From: an uncultured bacterium
GTDB taxonomy: Bacteria; Myxococcota_A; Bradymonadia; Bradymonadales; Bradymonadaceae
Length of the DNA: 64,000 nucleotides
Assembly (NCBI GenBank): GCA_937981985.1
Contig: CALJNB010000015.1
Location: 1 to 64,000 of the forward strand
Direction: 5' to 3'
Shown: positions 1-8,408 of the stretch, in pieces
Layout of the letters: the number at the start of each line of letters is the position of its first letter
How positions within the stretch are numbered: position 1 is the stretch's first letter
Notes under the pieces: generated by a model
Seen by the model: the letters and a program-made list of their open reading frames with translations, nothing else
Told to the model about the DNA's origin: nothing
Database searches by the model: none
Position numbers and translations under genes: made by a program

Positions 1-1673
1 CCACCTGTAACGCCGCGTTGGAAAGGAACGCGATCACCGACGACGATCGTTGCTTCTTCGTTGTTAAGCGTTTGAATCGAAGGAGTTGAAAGGACGTTGA
101 TGGACGTATCGGTTTGCGTAGCTTTTAACAAAAGCGAGAAAGCGGGTAGTGATAGTGTTGTTCCGTTAAAGGGAATCGAAACAAAGGGTGCAACTAAACC
201 AAGCGCTCCACCAGGACCACCCAACGCTGATGTCAAGCCCTCAAGCCCGCCGTTTGAATTGGCTAAGAGGACACCATTGGTATCCTCAACCAGCCCACTA
301 TCGACGGCAGATTGGGGAATGACCCCATCAAGTTCTTGGCCGGTTAGGAGGTTAACACCCAGCTCCAAATTTCGATCGGTGTTGACCCCAATTTCCATGA
401 TCACTGCCTCGACATAGACTTGTTTTGCAGGGCGGTCGAGTAATTCGATCACGTTTTCCACCGCGAGAAAATCGCGAGGTGACGCAACGATAACCAAAGC
501 ATTTGCGGGCGCATGAGCCGTTATTTTGACTTCACCAGAAAGCAATTCGGCCACGTTTCGTGTCGGTGTATTTGGGGCTCTATTTGCGCTTCTGTTATTG
601 CGAGTAGTCGATCGGTTGCCACTTGTACGAGTAGTGCCGCCCCCGGTCAGGGAAGCTAGCGTCCCCGAGAGTTGTTCGGCGTCGGCGAATTCCAAAAATT
701 TAACATGAATCTGACCACCTGCGGTCGTCGGGACATCGAGAATTTCGATCATTGTTTTAATTTTTTCAAAAGAACGGCGATTGGAAACGATGATCAATTG
801 ATTGGTACGTTCATCGGAAATGATGTCGGAAATATTAACGTCTAATTCATCGGCACCTCCATCGTTCTTTTTAACGCTTCCTTTTCGTGCACTCGATGAA
901 GATGATTTCTTAGACTTGAAAATTTCTTCAAGCTTCCCAGCGATTTCGCCCGCGTCAGAATACAGAACTTTATAAACATAGACTTTATCGGCAGAATCTC
1001 CCTTATCGAGTTTAACGATAAGTTTTTGAATCCGTTTTAAGTTGGCAGCGTTTTCATTAATAATCAGACTTGAACCGTAAGGAATTACAGTCGCATCGGT
1101 TGTTAGGAATTTGGAAATCACATTCTGTATTTCCTCTACTCCAGAGCTTTCGATCGGGACTATAGCCGTTACCATTCTTGCTTCATTAGGTAATCGTTCT
1201 CGCTCGCCGTAGGTTTTCATTGGCTCTCGAATTGCGTTCTTTGACTCAACGATCTTCAAGAACTTACCGAAGGGGACGATCGTCAGACCGTTCATCTGTA
1301 GAGCAGACAAGAATGCCCGATAGGCGTCATTAAAAGGAACCGCTTTCGGTGAGATAATCGTAATCGTTTTACTTGTATTAATGGTGTCGGCGATGATGAA
1401 GTTTTTCCCCATCACGCTTGAGAACATTTTGACGACCTCATCTAATTGAGCTTTCCGAAAATCGAGTGTGACTTTTTGATTTCTCGGCGTTTTCTTTGGT
1501 CGATAGTTCGGATCAAAATTAGGCGGAAGATTATATGTCTTTTTGGGGTCAACTTTTTCATCCTTCTTTTCTTCTTCCTGTGCATATGCCGGTGAGACAA
1601 CCGAGGTATTGGAAAAGTAGATAGCAAATATTGCTAGACATAAAATGCGTAAAACGCGGTGGGAGTTCACCAT
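1..1673 (-). CDS. gspD: type II secretion secretin GspD, N-terminal part (runs off left edge)
   Basis: This gene encodes the outer-membrane secretin of the type II secretion system, the multimeric gate through which folded proteins leave the periplasm. The frame is open from the ATG at 1673 to the window edge. It starts with a signal peptide ending in PAYA, then an N0-like segment (TLDFRKAQLDEVVKMFSSVMGKNFI), Ser-rich N-domain repeats, and close to the left edge the conserved secretin motif EEATIVVGDRVPFQRG. The beta-barrel C-terminus lies outside the window. Its ATG overlaps the gspC stop by one base (TAATG), so the two are translationally coupled. The family call is firm; the letter D follows from order and domains. 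Confidence 0.93.
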   Translation of the reverse strand, partial: MVNSHRVLRILCLAIFAIYFSNTSVVSPAYAQEEEKKDEKVDPKKTYNLPPNFDPNYRPKKTPRNQKVTLDFRKAQLDEVVKMFSSVMGKNFIIADTINTSKTITIISPKAVPFNDAYRAFLSALQMNGLTIVPFGKFLKIVESKNAIREPMKTYGERERLPNEARMVTAIVPIESSGVEEIQNVISKFLTTDATVIPYGSSLIINENAANLKRIQKLIVKLDKGDSADKVYVYKVLYSDAGEIAGKLEEIFKSKKSSSSSARKGSVKKNDGGADELDVNISDIISDERTNQLIIVSNRRSFEKIKTMIEILDVPTTAGGQIHVKFLEFADAEQLSGTLASLTGGGTTRTSGNRSTTRNNRSANRAPNTPTRNVAELLSGEVKITAHAPANALVIVASPRDFLAVENVIELLDRPAKQVYVEAVIMEIGVNTDRNLELGVNLLTGQELDGVIPQSAVDSGLVEDTNGVLLANSNGGLEGLTSALGGPGGALGLVAPFVSIPFNGTTLSLPAFSLLLKATQTDTSINVLSTPSIQTLNNEEATIVVGDRVPFQRGVTG

Positions 1674-2716
1674 TATTTCTTTACCTTATATTTTAATACT
1701 GTGGAGGCGCCTTTGCGTTCTACTTCGATAGAAGCGTTGCTCTTCCCTTTTAGTTTATTTAACAGGCCAAGCGCATGCGATTGGTTCTGTACCTTGGTTC
1801 CATTAATTTTCTTAACAACGTCGTTGCTTTGAATACCTAGTTTATTGAAAACACTTCCGGACCGAATCCCCATCATTTTTATCCCTGCTTGTTTCGCGCC
1901 CGCAGCATCGTAATTGGGAGCGATCGACACCTGGCTTGCTAATTTTCCTGTGTTGGATAATTCCTTTTCAAGAAACGCTTGATCGAGCTGAAATTCGGTC
2001 GCCGAGATTTTCTTCACGCCGGAGTTGTCTGATTTTTTGGGGATGTTTGGAATCGAAGGTCTTAATTCTGGATAGCTTGTCGGTTTTATGTCCATACTAC
2101 CACGACTGGCGCGCGCAATGGCGGAAGCGGTCGCAGAATTACGTGCGGCGCTAGGGTTTCCGTTGATCGTATTTTCTAATTTCAGATACTCTAATCGTCC
2201 GTTCCGTTGAATGATGATTCTATCTCGTCTAATTTCTACGATCTCGCCGTCGAGAATCTTCTCGCCGATTCCGACAACATAAGTTTGTTCTCCGGCAACT
2301 AACAGTGCCGTCGAAAAATCTGGATTCCCCGCTACCATAGCACCGAGAAGCTTTGCGCCTATATCGGAGGCAACTGGAAGTGACGAGGTGTCCTGACTTA
2401 TTGGAACGCAAGTATCATCCTGACATGTTTCACCGGCTTTACATCCATCAGAACATCCTGTTGCGCTCGCTACAGGAGTATCTTCCAAGCATCCGAAAAG
2501 ACATCGAGACTTTATTGGATTCGAGAAGTTTTTCAGACGAGACGAGACCTTTTTAGTCTTATTCTTCGTCTTATTGTCGAGGGCGATTTCTGGGACCGTC
2601 AGCGGTGCAAGGAAAATTGCAGCGACCCTGTTTAAAGCCACGGCTAACAGTATAGCAACGATACCTACGATGATGAACTTCATGATCCAGGCATATTTTC
2701 GAAAAAGCAATTGCAC
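1673..2716 (-). CDS. gspC: type II secretion inner-membrane protein GspC with Cys-rich insert
   Basis: GspC is the inner-membrane clamp that links the secretion platform to the GspD secretin. The 347-residue product has a short cytoplasmic N-terminus, one membrane segment (about 13-38), an HR domain (about 119-180, with GEQTYVVGIGEKILDGEIVEI-like sequence) and a C-terminal PDZ domain (about 275-345, GIQSNDVVKKINGTKV). Between membrane segment and HR domain is an insert with six cysteines (72, 76, 88, 92, 98, 103; pattern GETCQDDTCVP), not usual in proteobacterial GspC and likely disulfide-bonded in the periplasm. The start is a GTG with a weak ribosome-binding site; an internal ATG just before the membrane segment is an alternative. 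It leads the gsp operon. Confidence 0.88.
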   Translation of the reverse strand: MQLLFRKYAWIMKFIIVGIVAILLAVALNRVAAIFLAPLTVPEIALDNKTKNKTKKVSSRLKNFSNPIKSRCLFGCLEDTPVASATGCSDGCKAGETCQDDTCVPISQDTSSLPVASDIGAKLLGAMVAGNPDFSTALLVAGEQTYVVGIGEKILDGEIVEIRRDRIIIQRNGRLEYLKLENTINGNPSAARNSATASAIARASRGSMDIKPTSYPELRPSIPNIPKKSDNSGVKKISATEFQLDQAFLEKELSNTGKLASQVSIAPNYDAAGAKQAGIKMMGIRSGSVFNKLGIQSNDVVKKINGTKVQNQSHALGLLNKLKGKSNASIEVERKGASTVLKYKVKK

Positions 2717-3036
2717 GATAACTCGATGATAATGATCTACAACCTAATACAGAGCAAAAATTAAGCCATATAAAAAATGGATGCCTCAACCTAGGTTTTT
2801 CAATAACTTAGTACATTCGTCTTTTATTCTCCTTTAATGAATTTTGACAATTTGTCATCAAATGGGGTGTGAGTCGGATTGCTTTGCCAAATTGTCATGC
2901 GTTGATGAGCCCAAGTCCGTCCGAAGGGGCTGAATTTATTAAATAATAAGCTCGACGTGCCGATAAGATCTTAGTATAGAACGCCTCGCTGTTTTGGCCT
3001 TCTTAATTTAAGGAAGGTATACAAAAAGGATAAAAC
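2717..3036. other. divergent intergenic region between gspC and the 3037 gene
   Basis: This 320-base stretch separates two divergently transcribed genes and must carry both promoters. I see no open reading frame with coding character. It holds the short palindrome listed separately and a repeat of its half-site at 2892-2897. AT-rich tracts near 2936-2950 could be part of a promoter, but no convincing -35/-10 pair stands out. Confidence 0.5.
2845..2857. promoter_or_regulatory. operator-like palindrome TGACAA-T-TTGTCA
   Basis: A perfect 6+1+6 inverted repeat, TGACAATTTGTCA, lies in the gap shared by the gsp operon and the gene at 3037. The half-site TTGTCA recurs at 2892-2897, exactly 40 bases (about four helical turns) away. 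This geometry fits a dimeric repressor or activator binding both sites on one DNA face. No regulator is identified. Confidence 0.35.
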
Positions 3037-3486
3037 GTGGATTTTCTTGAAATTTTAGCTAAAGCTGAACGCCTCGGCGGCGTTGCGCGTAAAGAAGCAA
3101 TGACCAAAGCCATTATTTGTGCGCGGGATCATGATTGTAAAATTACACCTGGTGGCGGAAAAGCCGGCGGTGTGAACGTTCGTTACGGATCTCTTAAATA
3201 TTCGGTAATGGATATCAACACGAAGGGAGAGGTGTTCATTCATATTAAACATCACCCAAGTAAAAAGATTACCGACGAAGAAAGAGAAGCGGCCAACGAC
3301 TTTATTGGTGAGCTTGAGGGCTTGGAAATCAAAAATGGCCCGATTAATCACTATGGGCAATGTGCGATTCCTGTCGAAGATATTCCCTTGGAGTCTCTTG
3401 ATGCGTTCCTTGAATGGGCAGTGGGTATGATTCGAGTTAAATACTATGACCCGCATCTTACTGGCGAACAAATCGACGCCGATTGA
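3037..3486 (+). CDS. hypothetical protein, 149 aa
   Basis: I do not recognise this small soluble protein. It has no signal peptide or membrane segment. The sequence alternates charged helices (EDERE-type stretch near residue 85) with hydrophobic strands, ending DPHLTGEQIDAD. It starts with GTG, with a purine-rich stretch (AAAAAGGA) seven bases upstream as ribosome-binding site. It stands alone, divergent from the gsp operon and convergent with the metallohydrolase gene six bases downstream. Base composition and codon use look like the neighbours, so I take it as a real native gene of unknown role. Confidence 0.7.
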   Translation: MDFLEILAKAERLGGVARKEAMTKAIICARDHDCKITPGGGKAGGVNVRYGSLKYSVMDINTKGEVFIHIKHHPSKKITDEEREAANDFIGELEGLEIKNGPINHYGQCAIPVEDIPLESLDAFLEWAVGMIRVKYYDPHLTGEQIDAD

Positions 3487-3492
3487 GCTCAG

Positions 3493-4467
3493 TTATTCAG
3501 GCCGATCCAGCGTCGCGATGTGAATAATCGGATCGCCTTGATTCAATAAAGGTTTGGTGGCGTGGGAAATAATAAGCCCGCTTATCGGCGCCTCTACCCG
3601 GTAGATTCGATCCCCATAAGCATCACCAATCACTCCTATTTTTTGTTTTTTCTGAACAAAATCTCCAGTCGATACATCAAGTCTCAAAAGGCCCGATCTT
3701 TTGGCGCGAACCCATTTCGTCGAATTTGAAATGAGAAGCTCCTCTGTTGTTGAGACGGGGGCGCGCGTTAACATTTTTAACGAACGAAGAACCCGAAGGA
3801 TCCCGATTTTTCCTATTTCTATGGATGTCATATCCAGACGATCAGCTTCGCCGGCTTCGTATAATACTACGGGGATACCGAGATCGTTCGCGGCTCTTCG
3901 TAATGAACGAGTCGGCGGCTTGCCGTGAATGAAAATCGGTGCAGCAAAAGCCCTCGCCAGTTCTGTCATGAATGGATCGCTAATATCTCCGCGTAACTGA
4001 GGGAGATTATACCGACCTTTTGCCGCTGTATGCAGATCAATTCCCAAGTCACATTTTTTAACCACTTCTGTCATGAACGTATTGGCAAGCCTTGCCGCCA
4101 TTGAACCTCGCTTTGATCCGGGGAAGCTGCGATTCAAATCACGTCGATCGGGGAGATAACGCATTTCCTGATTGAATCCGAAAACGTTAACCACGGGGAC
4201 GATGATGATAGTCCCGACGAGATTCTCGGGTTTGAGTTTTCTAAAAACCTGGCGCGTGATCTCAACACCGTTGAGTTCATCGCCGTGTACCGAACTGGAA
4301 ATCCAAACAACTGGTCCAGGCTTGGTTCCACGAACGACTTCGGCTCGCATGTAAACTTGGGTTTTCGTTGGCAATTCACCGATTGGAATCTCTATGGATA
4401 CCTGGGTTGCTAAAGGTACATCGATTCCAGCAATTTGAAGAACGTCGACATGTTTTTCGAATTTCAG
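3493..4467 (-). CDS. succinylglutamate desuccinylase/aspartoacylase-family metallohydrolase, probable CTG start
   Basis: The protein belongs to the AstE/AspA group of zinc carboxypeptidase-like hydrolases that cleave N-acyl groups or peptides. The zinc site is visible as SSVHGDELNG (His and Glu ligands) and a second His in IDLHTA; the C-terminal half (RAKRSGLLRLDVSTGDFVQK) is the barrel-like extension usual in this family. The first canonical start in frame is TTG at 4374, but sequence typical of the family N-terminus (LQIAGIDVPLATQVSIEIPIG) continues upstream in frame without ATG, GTG or TTG up to a stop. A CTG at 4465-4467 has GAGGAG six bases before it, so I place the start there (324 aa). 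Substrate unknown. Confidence 0.75.
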   Translation of the reverse strand: MKFEKHVDVLQIAGIDVPLATQVSIEIPIGELPTKTQVYMRAEVVRGTKPGPVVWISSSVHGDELNGVEITRQVFRKLKPENLVGTIIIVPVVNVFGFNQEMRYLPDRRDLNRSFPGSKRGSMAARLANTFMTEVVKKCDLGIDLHTAAKGRYNLPQLRGDISDPFMTELARAFAAPIFIHGKPPTRSLRRAANDLGIPVVLYEAGEADRLDMTSIEIGKIGILRVLRSLKMLTRAPVSTTEELLISNSTKWVRAKRSGLLRLDVSTGDFVQKKQKIGVIGDAYGDRIYRVEAPISGLIISHATKPLLNQGDPIIHIATLDRPE

Positions 4468-4570
4468 AACAACTCCTCGGCCGATTTCTTCAATTCCTGT
4501 GAGGCACGTTGCCCGAAGGGATAATGAAGTGTAGTTTGGTTAGGTTAAAGATAAAGGTAAACTGTCTCAT

Positions 4571-5473
4571 TTGGAAGATGTAAAAGTGGATGATCAACAA
4601 CTCGATGTTTTAGTCGACGCCATCGCTGAAAAAGTGAAGGCGCGTTTATTCGGAGGGGACTCTCCCTCGCCAGTTCGTGCCGATGGACGAAAAATGCACG
4701 CACCGGAATGCGCCTCATGCGAGCTCCCTCTAGAAGGCTGCGCGAGTTGTGGGCTTAATCCGATGTCATTGTCCAAAGCGCAGGCTCCGATCAAAGATAT
4801 GCCTTCTGCAAAAGACGTCGCCCGCTACATTGATCATACGTTATTAAAACCCGACGCAGATCGCGACCTTCTCGAAAAATTATGTGCCGAAGCGCGATTA
4901 CATAATTTCTTCTCCGTTTGTGTGAATTCGTCTAATGTGCGACTCGCGGCAAGTTTCCTCGCGGGGTCGGGTGTTAAAGTTTGCGCCGTTGTTGGGTTTC
5001 CACTTGGCGCAGGTACGCCAGCAGCTAAAGCCTTCGAAGCGCGAGAAGCGGTTCGATGTGGTGCTGACGAAATCGATATGGTGATGAACTTGGGCGCCAT
5101 GCGTTCAAAAGATTATTCCTTAGTGATGGAAGATATCGCCAAAGTCGTCAAAGCCGTTCCAGGGAAGACCGTCAAAGTAATTTTAGAAACCGGGATGCTT
5201 ACTCAAGAAGAAAAGATCGTTGCATGTTCTCTTGCAAAAGTTGCCAAAGCGACCTTTGTGAAAACTTCAACAGGATTTGGGCCCGGCGGCGCGACCGTTG
5301 AAGATATAACTTTAATGCGACACATTGTCGGTCCCGATATCGGCGTGAAAGCTTCTGGTGGTGTCCGAAGTTATGACGATGCAAAGGCAATGATGACAGC
5401 AGGCGCAAATCGCCTAGGTTGTTCGTCATCGGTGGCCATCGTGACTGGTGAAAAAGCAAAGGGCGGTTACTAA
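4571..5473 (+). CDS. deoC: deoxyribose-phosphate aldolase with Cys-rich N-terminal extension
   Basis: DeoC splits 2-deoxyribose 5-phosphate into glyceraldehyde 3-phosphate and acetaldehyde, the last step of deoxynucleoside breakdown. The aldolase barrel begins near residue 80 (YIDHTLLKPDA). It shows the Schiff-base lysine motif (FVKTSTGFGPGGAT) and the phosphate-binding GVKASGGVR. In front lies about 80 extra residues with two paired-cysteine motifs (CASCELPLEGCASCG), possibly a metal-binding or docking segment. The frame opens at a TTG (4571); a GTG at 4586 has a better ribosome-binding site (GGAAG eight bases before it) and may be the true start. It is followed closely by the adenylating-enzyme-like gene. 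Confidence 0.92.
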   Translation: MEDVKVDDQQLDVLVDAIAEKVKARLFGGDSPSPVRADGRKMHAPECASCELPLEGCASCGLNPMSLSKAQAPIKDMPSAKDVARYIDHTLLKPDADRDLLEKLCAEARLHNFFSVCVNSSNVRLAASFLAGSGVKVCAVVGFPLGAGTPAAKAFEAREAVRCGADEIDMVMNLGAMRSKDYSLVMEDIAKVVKAVPGKTVKVILETGMLTQEEKIVACSLAKVAKATFVKTSTGFGPGGATVEDITLMRHIVGPDIGVKASGGVRSYDDAKAMMTAGANRLGCSSSVAIVTGEKAKGGY

Positions 5474-5524
5474 TACTAAAGTTTGATCCAATGTCGATAT
5501 TGGTTCGATAGAGAGGTAGGAAAA

Positions 5525-6838
5525 ATGGCAGCCAGAAATTTTGCGACCTATTTTTGGACCAAATTTGAAAGCTATAAAGAACAAAACGCATTCGTTTGTT
5601 TTAACGAAAATGAACTTGAAACTGAAACTTTTTGGCAATGGACCCGTCGCGTAAGAAACCTTGCAATCGGGTTTTTAGATCGTGGTTTTGAACCCAAAGA
5701 TCGGGTCGCTATTTTGTGCCAAAATCGTCAATCCTTTTTTGATGTTGCGTTTGCAACATGGATGGTTGGCGGATGCGTCGTGCCCATTCCTTCCGGTAGA
5801 GATCGAAAAGAAACCCTACGTCGACTCGCAAGAAGTGGTGTTTCGGCTGTGGTGCTTGAAGACTTTCACGCATATAAAGATCTTATCGGTGAGTCGACAA
5901 ACATCCCACCCCTGGATTGGATTGTCCTCGAAGATGATGTGCTAGAACCTTTAACCTCCATAAAAACGATTATCGAGAAGGGTAAGTTTCGCGGTAAACG
6001 CGGCGATATTGATAAGTTAGCGACGCGTACTTTCTCTACAGAAGGAAAATCACCAGCCCTCATTCTTTTTGCTTTTGAAAATAAGGTTCACGCGTCTCAT
6101 TTTTCAAATTCTAAACTTGTCACGATGATGGAGTATTTGGACAAAACCATCCCGTGGGAAGAAGAAACGATTGCGATCCAAACCGACCTTTCATGGTTTT
6201 ATGGAACACTTTTGGGCTTGCACGCGCTGATTCGCGGGAACGCAATCGTAGGAGGTGAAAAGGCGAGTGTAATAGCTGATAGTCTAGATAAAACTCAGCC
6301 TACTATTATTGTGGGGGGCGGTGCTTATCTAGGTTCAATATCAGAGGTTTGGCGTTCGCGTATTGATCCCATTAGCAATCAAGTAGGACAAACAAGCGGT
6401 TGGATCAACAAGCTTGGCTCTTCAGTTGTTGCCGCAAAGATCAAAAAAGAGATTGCGAATGATTTTGGTAAACAAGCAAATCATATTTATATTGTCGATT
6501 CGCCAGTGCCCAAAGCGATTCGAGAAGTTCTGAGTGACGTCAATATTGAATCTCGTTCAATGTGGGGACGTCCAGAAATGGGCATTAGCCACATTGAAGT
6601 TACGCCCGTCAATCAATCACTTGGTAGACCCGTTTACGGTTATGCTTGCAAAACGGTTGGCACAAAAAGCGAAGAGGTTGGCGAAATCGCGATTCGCAGC
6701 GATGCAATGCAAAACGGATATTGGGGTGAGGATGGAATCGCAGAAATGGGAAAGACCTGGACGAAATTTCCCATTGAAGGACGTATTATTTCTGGTGATC
6801 TTTTCTTAGGTTTTACCGGAAACGACGAAGAGGAATAA
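5525..6838 (+). CDS. acyl-CoA-synthetase-like pseudoenzyme (truncated, P-loop lost)
   Basis: The 437-residue product resembles long-chain acyl-CoA synthetases (ANL superfamily): an N-terminal half like FWQWTRRVRNLAIGFLDRG and RVAILCQNRQSFFDVAFA, and a late GRPVYGYACK / GEIAIRSDAMQNGYW block. The AMP-binding loop, normally TSGTTGxPK, reads FAFENKVHASHF, and the YGxTE motif reads MWGRPEMG. The chain stops where the small C-terminal domain with the catalytic lysine should begin. I infer it no longer adenylates fatty acids and may be a regulatory or decaying relative. The start is the ATG at 5525, preceded by GAGAGGTAGG, rather than a TTG further up. The next gene follows by one base. Confidence 0.7.
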   Translation: MAARNFATYFWTKFESYKEQNAFVCFNENELETETFWQWTRRVRNLAIGFLDRGFEPKDRVAILCQNRQSFFDVAFATWMVGGCVVPIPSGRDRKETLRRLARSGVSAVVLEDFHAYKDLIGESTNIPPLDWIVLEDDVLEPLTSIKTIIEKGKFRGKRGDIDKLATRTFSTEGKSPALILFAFENKVHASHFSNSKLVTMMEYLDKTIPWEEETIAIQTDLSWFYGTLLGLHALIRGNAIVGGEKASVIADSLDKTQPTIIVGGGAYLGSISEVWRSRIDPISNQVGQTSGWINKLGSSVVAAKIKKEIANDFGKQANHIYIVDSPVPKAIREVLSDVNIESRSMWGRPEMGISHIEVTPVNQSLGRPVYGYACKTVGTKSEEVGEIAIRSDAMQNGYWGEDGIAEMGKTWTKFPIEGRIISGDLFLGFTGNDEEE

Positions 6839-6839
6839 G

Positions 6840-7352
6840 TTGCAAAGTCCGCTGGAACATATTCTAAGCAAAGGGCGTAAGGCCGATATGATAGCCTATA
6901 TCGGTGCCACCCCTGGGGCGTTCGAAGAGGTATTAGAACTTGCGACCTCTGACCGCGAACCTGTGTGTTGGCGATCGGCTTGGATTCTAAAAAACTGTAT
7001 GAAAAAAAATGATGAACGTGTCCGACCCTACGTTGGAGATTTTGTAAACGTCTTGGCGGATAAAAAGGATGGACACCAACGTGAACTTCTAAAGATTCTT
7101 TTGATGATGGATTTAGAAGACGAGTACGTTTCGTTTGTATACGATTTTTGCGTTCGCGCGTGGAAAGAGCCATCAAACCAATCTTCACTGCGTCATACCT
7201 CCATCGGTTTTATTTTAAAATGTGCCAAAGCAAATTCTGACTTTGCGGCTGATATTCCGGAACTAAGCCATAGCATCTACATGAATACGTTGACACCGGG
7301 TGTGAAATATTCGGTTCAGCGGTGGTTCGATAAATTTCTCGGAACCGAATGA
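6840..7352 (+). CDS. HEAT-repeat-like hypothetical protein
   Basis: A 170-residue, wholly helical-looking soluble protein. Pairs of amphipathic helices (VCWRSAWILKNCMKKN, QRELLKILLMMDLED) suggest HEAT-like or ARM-like repeats, which usually serve protein-protein contact. It starts with TTG directly after the stop of the synthetase-like gene, whose last codons supply the ribosome-binding site GAGGAA; the pair is therefore translationally coupled and probably works together. No catalytic residues are evident. Function unknown. It ends convergently with the recombinase gene. Confidence 0.65.
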   Translation: MQSPLEHILSKGRKADMIAYIGATPGAFEEVLELATSDREPVCWRSAWILKNCMKKNDERVRPYVGDFVNVLADKKDGHQRELLKILLMMDLEDEYVSFVYDFCVRAWKEPSNQSSLRHTSIGFILKCAKANSDFAADIPELSHSIYMNTLTPGVKYSVQRWFDKFLGTE

Positions 7353-7367
7353 AAAATGAGCTCGAAC

Positions 7368-8267
7368 CTAGCCTCGAGGGTGAAAGTCCTGATGCATTTT
7401 CTTAAGATGTTCTTTGGCAACATGGGTATAGATTTGGGTTGTGGAGATATCCGAATGTCCCAACAAAGCTTGTACGATTCTCAAATCCGCACCATGCGTT
7501 AAAAGATGGGTCGCAAAGCTATGACGCAATTTATGAGGCGAAAGTTCTTCATCGATTCCCGCAACCTTTGCATACTTTTTGATAATCTTCCAAAAGCCCT
7601 GCCGCGTCATAGGCCCGCCGCGACGAGTTACAAAAAGAAAAGGGGTACAACCCGGGCCGCCCTTTTTTTCAAGCAACTTAGCCCGGCTGGTTTTAACGTA
7701 GGTTTCAATAGCAGCTAAGGCCTCTTCTCCAATAGGGACCATTCTCTGTTTGTCTCCTTTTCCCAGAACACGACAAATTCCCGACGGTAAATCTAACGCA
7801 CGTTGTCGTAATTGAACCAGTTCGCTAACGCGTAACCCCGATGCGTACATCAGTTCTATCATTGCGCGGTCCCGAATACCTTCCAATGTGGATGTCGGCG
7901 GCGCGTTCAATAAGTCTATTATTTGTTGTTCGTTATAGGTGACTGGAATCTTACTTCCAAATTTCGGCGAGTCTACGGATTCTGTCGGGTTACGCTCGGT
8001 AATTTCTAGACGTCGTAAAAATTTGTATAGACCTTTGATGGTTGAAACTTTTCTGGCTACAGATCGCGCCGACAACCCCTCGGCGTTGAGTTGACTCATG
8101 AAGACAGATATATGCGTGTCTTGGACGTCTTCGACCTCTGTTAAATTTTCATCGCTTTGCAAAAATTGAGAGAGGTCTCGTGAATAGGCATCGATCGTAT
8201 TTTTACTTAAATTACGTTCGATTTTTAAATGCGACAGATAGGAGTCGATGGCTTTATCTAAATTCAT
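7368..8267 (-). CDS. xerD: tyrosine recombinase, XerC/XerD family
   Basis: Xer recombinases resolve chromosome dimers at dif during cell division. The 299-residue protein has the N-terminal SAM-like core-binding domain (IDSYLSHLKIERNLSKNTI) and the C-terminal catalytic domain. The catalytic set is complete: Arg in ASGLRVSEL, HKLRHSFATH, LGHSDISTT and the nucleophile Tyr in QIYTHV. Length and lack of insertions fit XerC/XerD rather than a phage or transposon integrase; XerD is my best guess, and XerC is not excluded. GGAG precedes the ATG by two bases. No mobile-element context is seen. Confidence 0.88.
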   Translation of the reverse strand: MNLDKAIDSYLSHLKIERNLSKNTIDAYSRDLSQFLQSDENLTEVEDVQDTHISVFMSQLNAEGLSARSVARKVSTIKGLYKFLRRLEITERNPTESVDSPKFGSKIPVTYNEQQIIDLLNAPPTSTLEGIRDRAMIELMYASGLRVSELVQLRQRALDLPSGICRVLGKGDKQRMVPIGEEALAAIETYVKTSRAKLLEKKGGPGCTPFLFVTRRGGPMTRQGFWKIIKKYAKVAGIDEELSPHKLRHSFATHLLTHGADLRIVQALLGHSDISTTQIYTHVAKEHLKKMHQDFHPRG

Positions 8268-8408
8268 AGCTCCATTTGACCACGGAACGATGGTTTGATC
8301 AAAAAATCAATCGGACCCTTTCGTCGATAGTCTATTAAAATGATAATATTACGATAAAAGGTGTTGAACCCAGGTTGCGTTTGAAGCTCAAATAAGCCAA
8401 ATAAGAGC

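Noticed and set aside
7368..8267. Tyrosine recombinase as sign of a mobile element
   Set aside because: Length, domain layout and flanking housekeeping genes fit chromosomal XerC/XerD; no attachment-site repeats or cargo genes are present.
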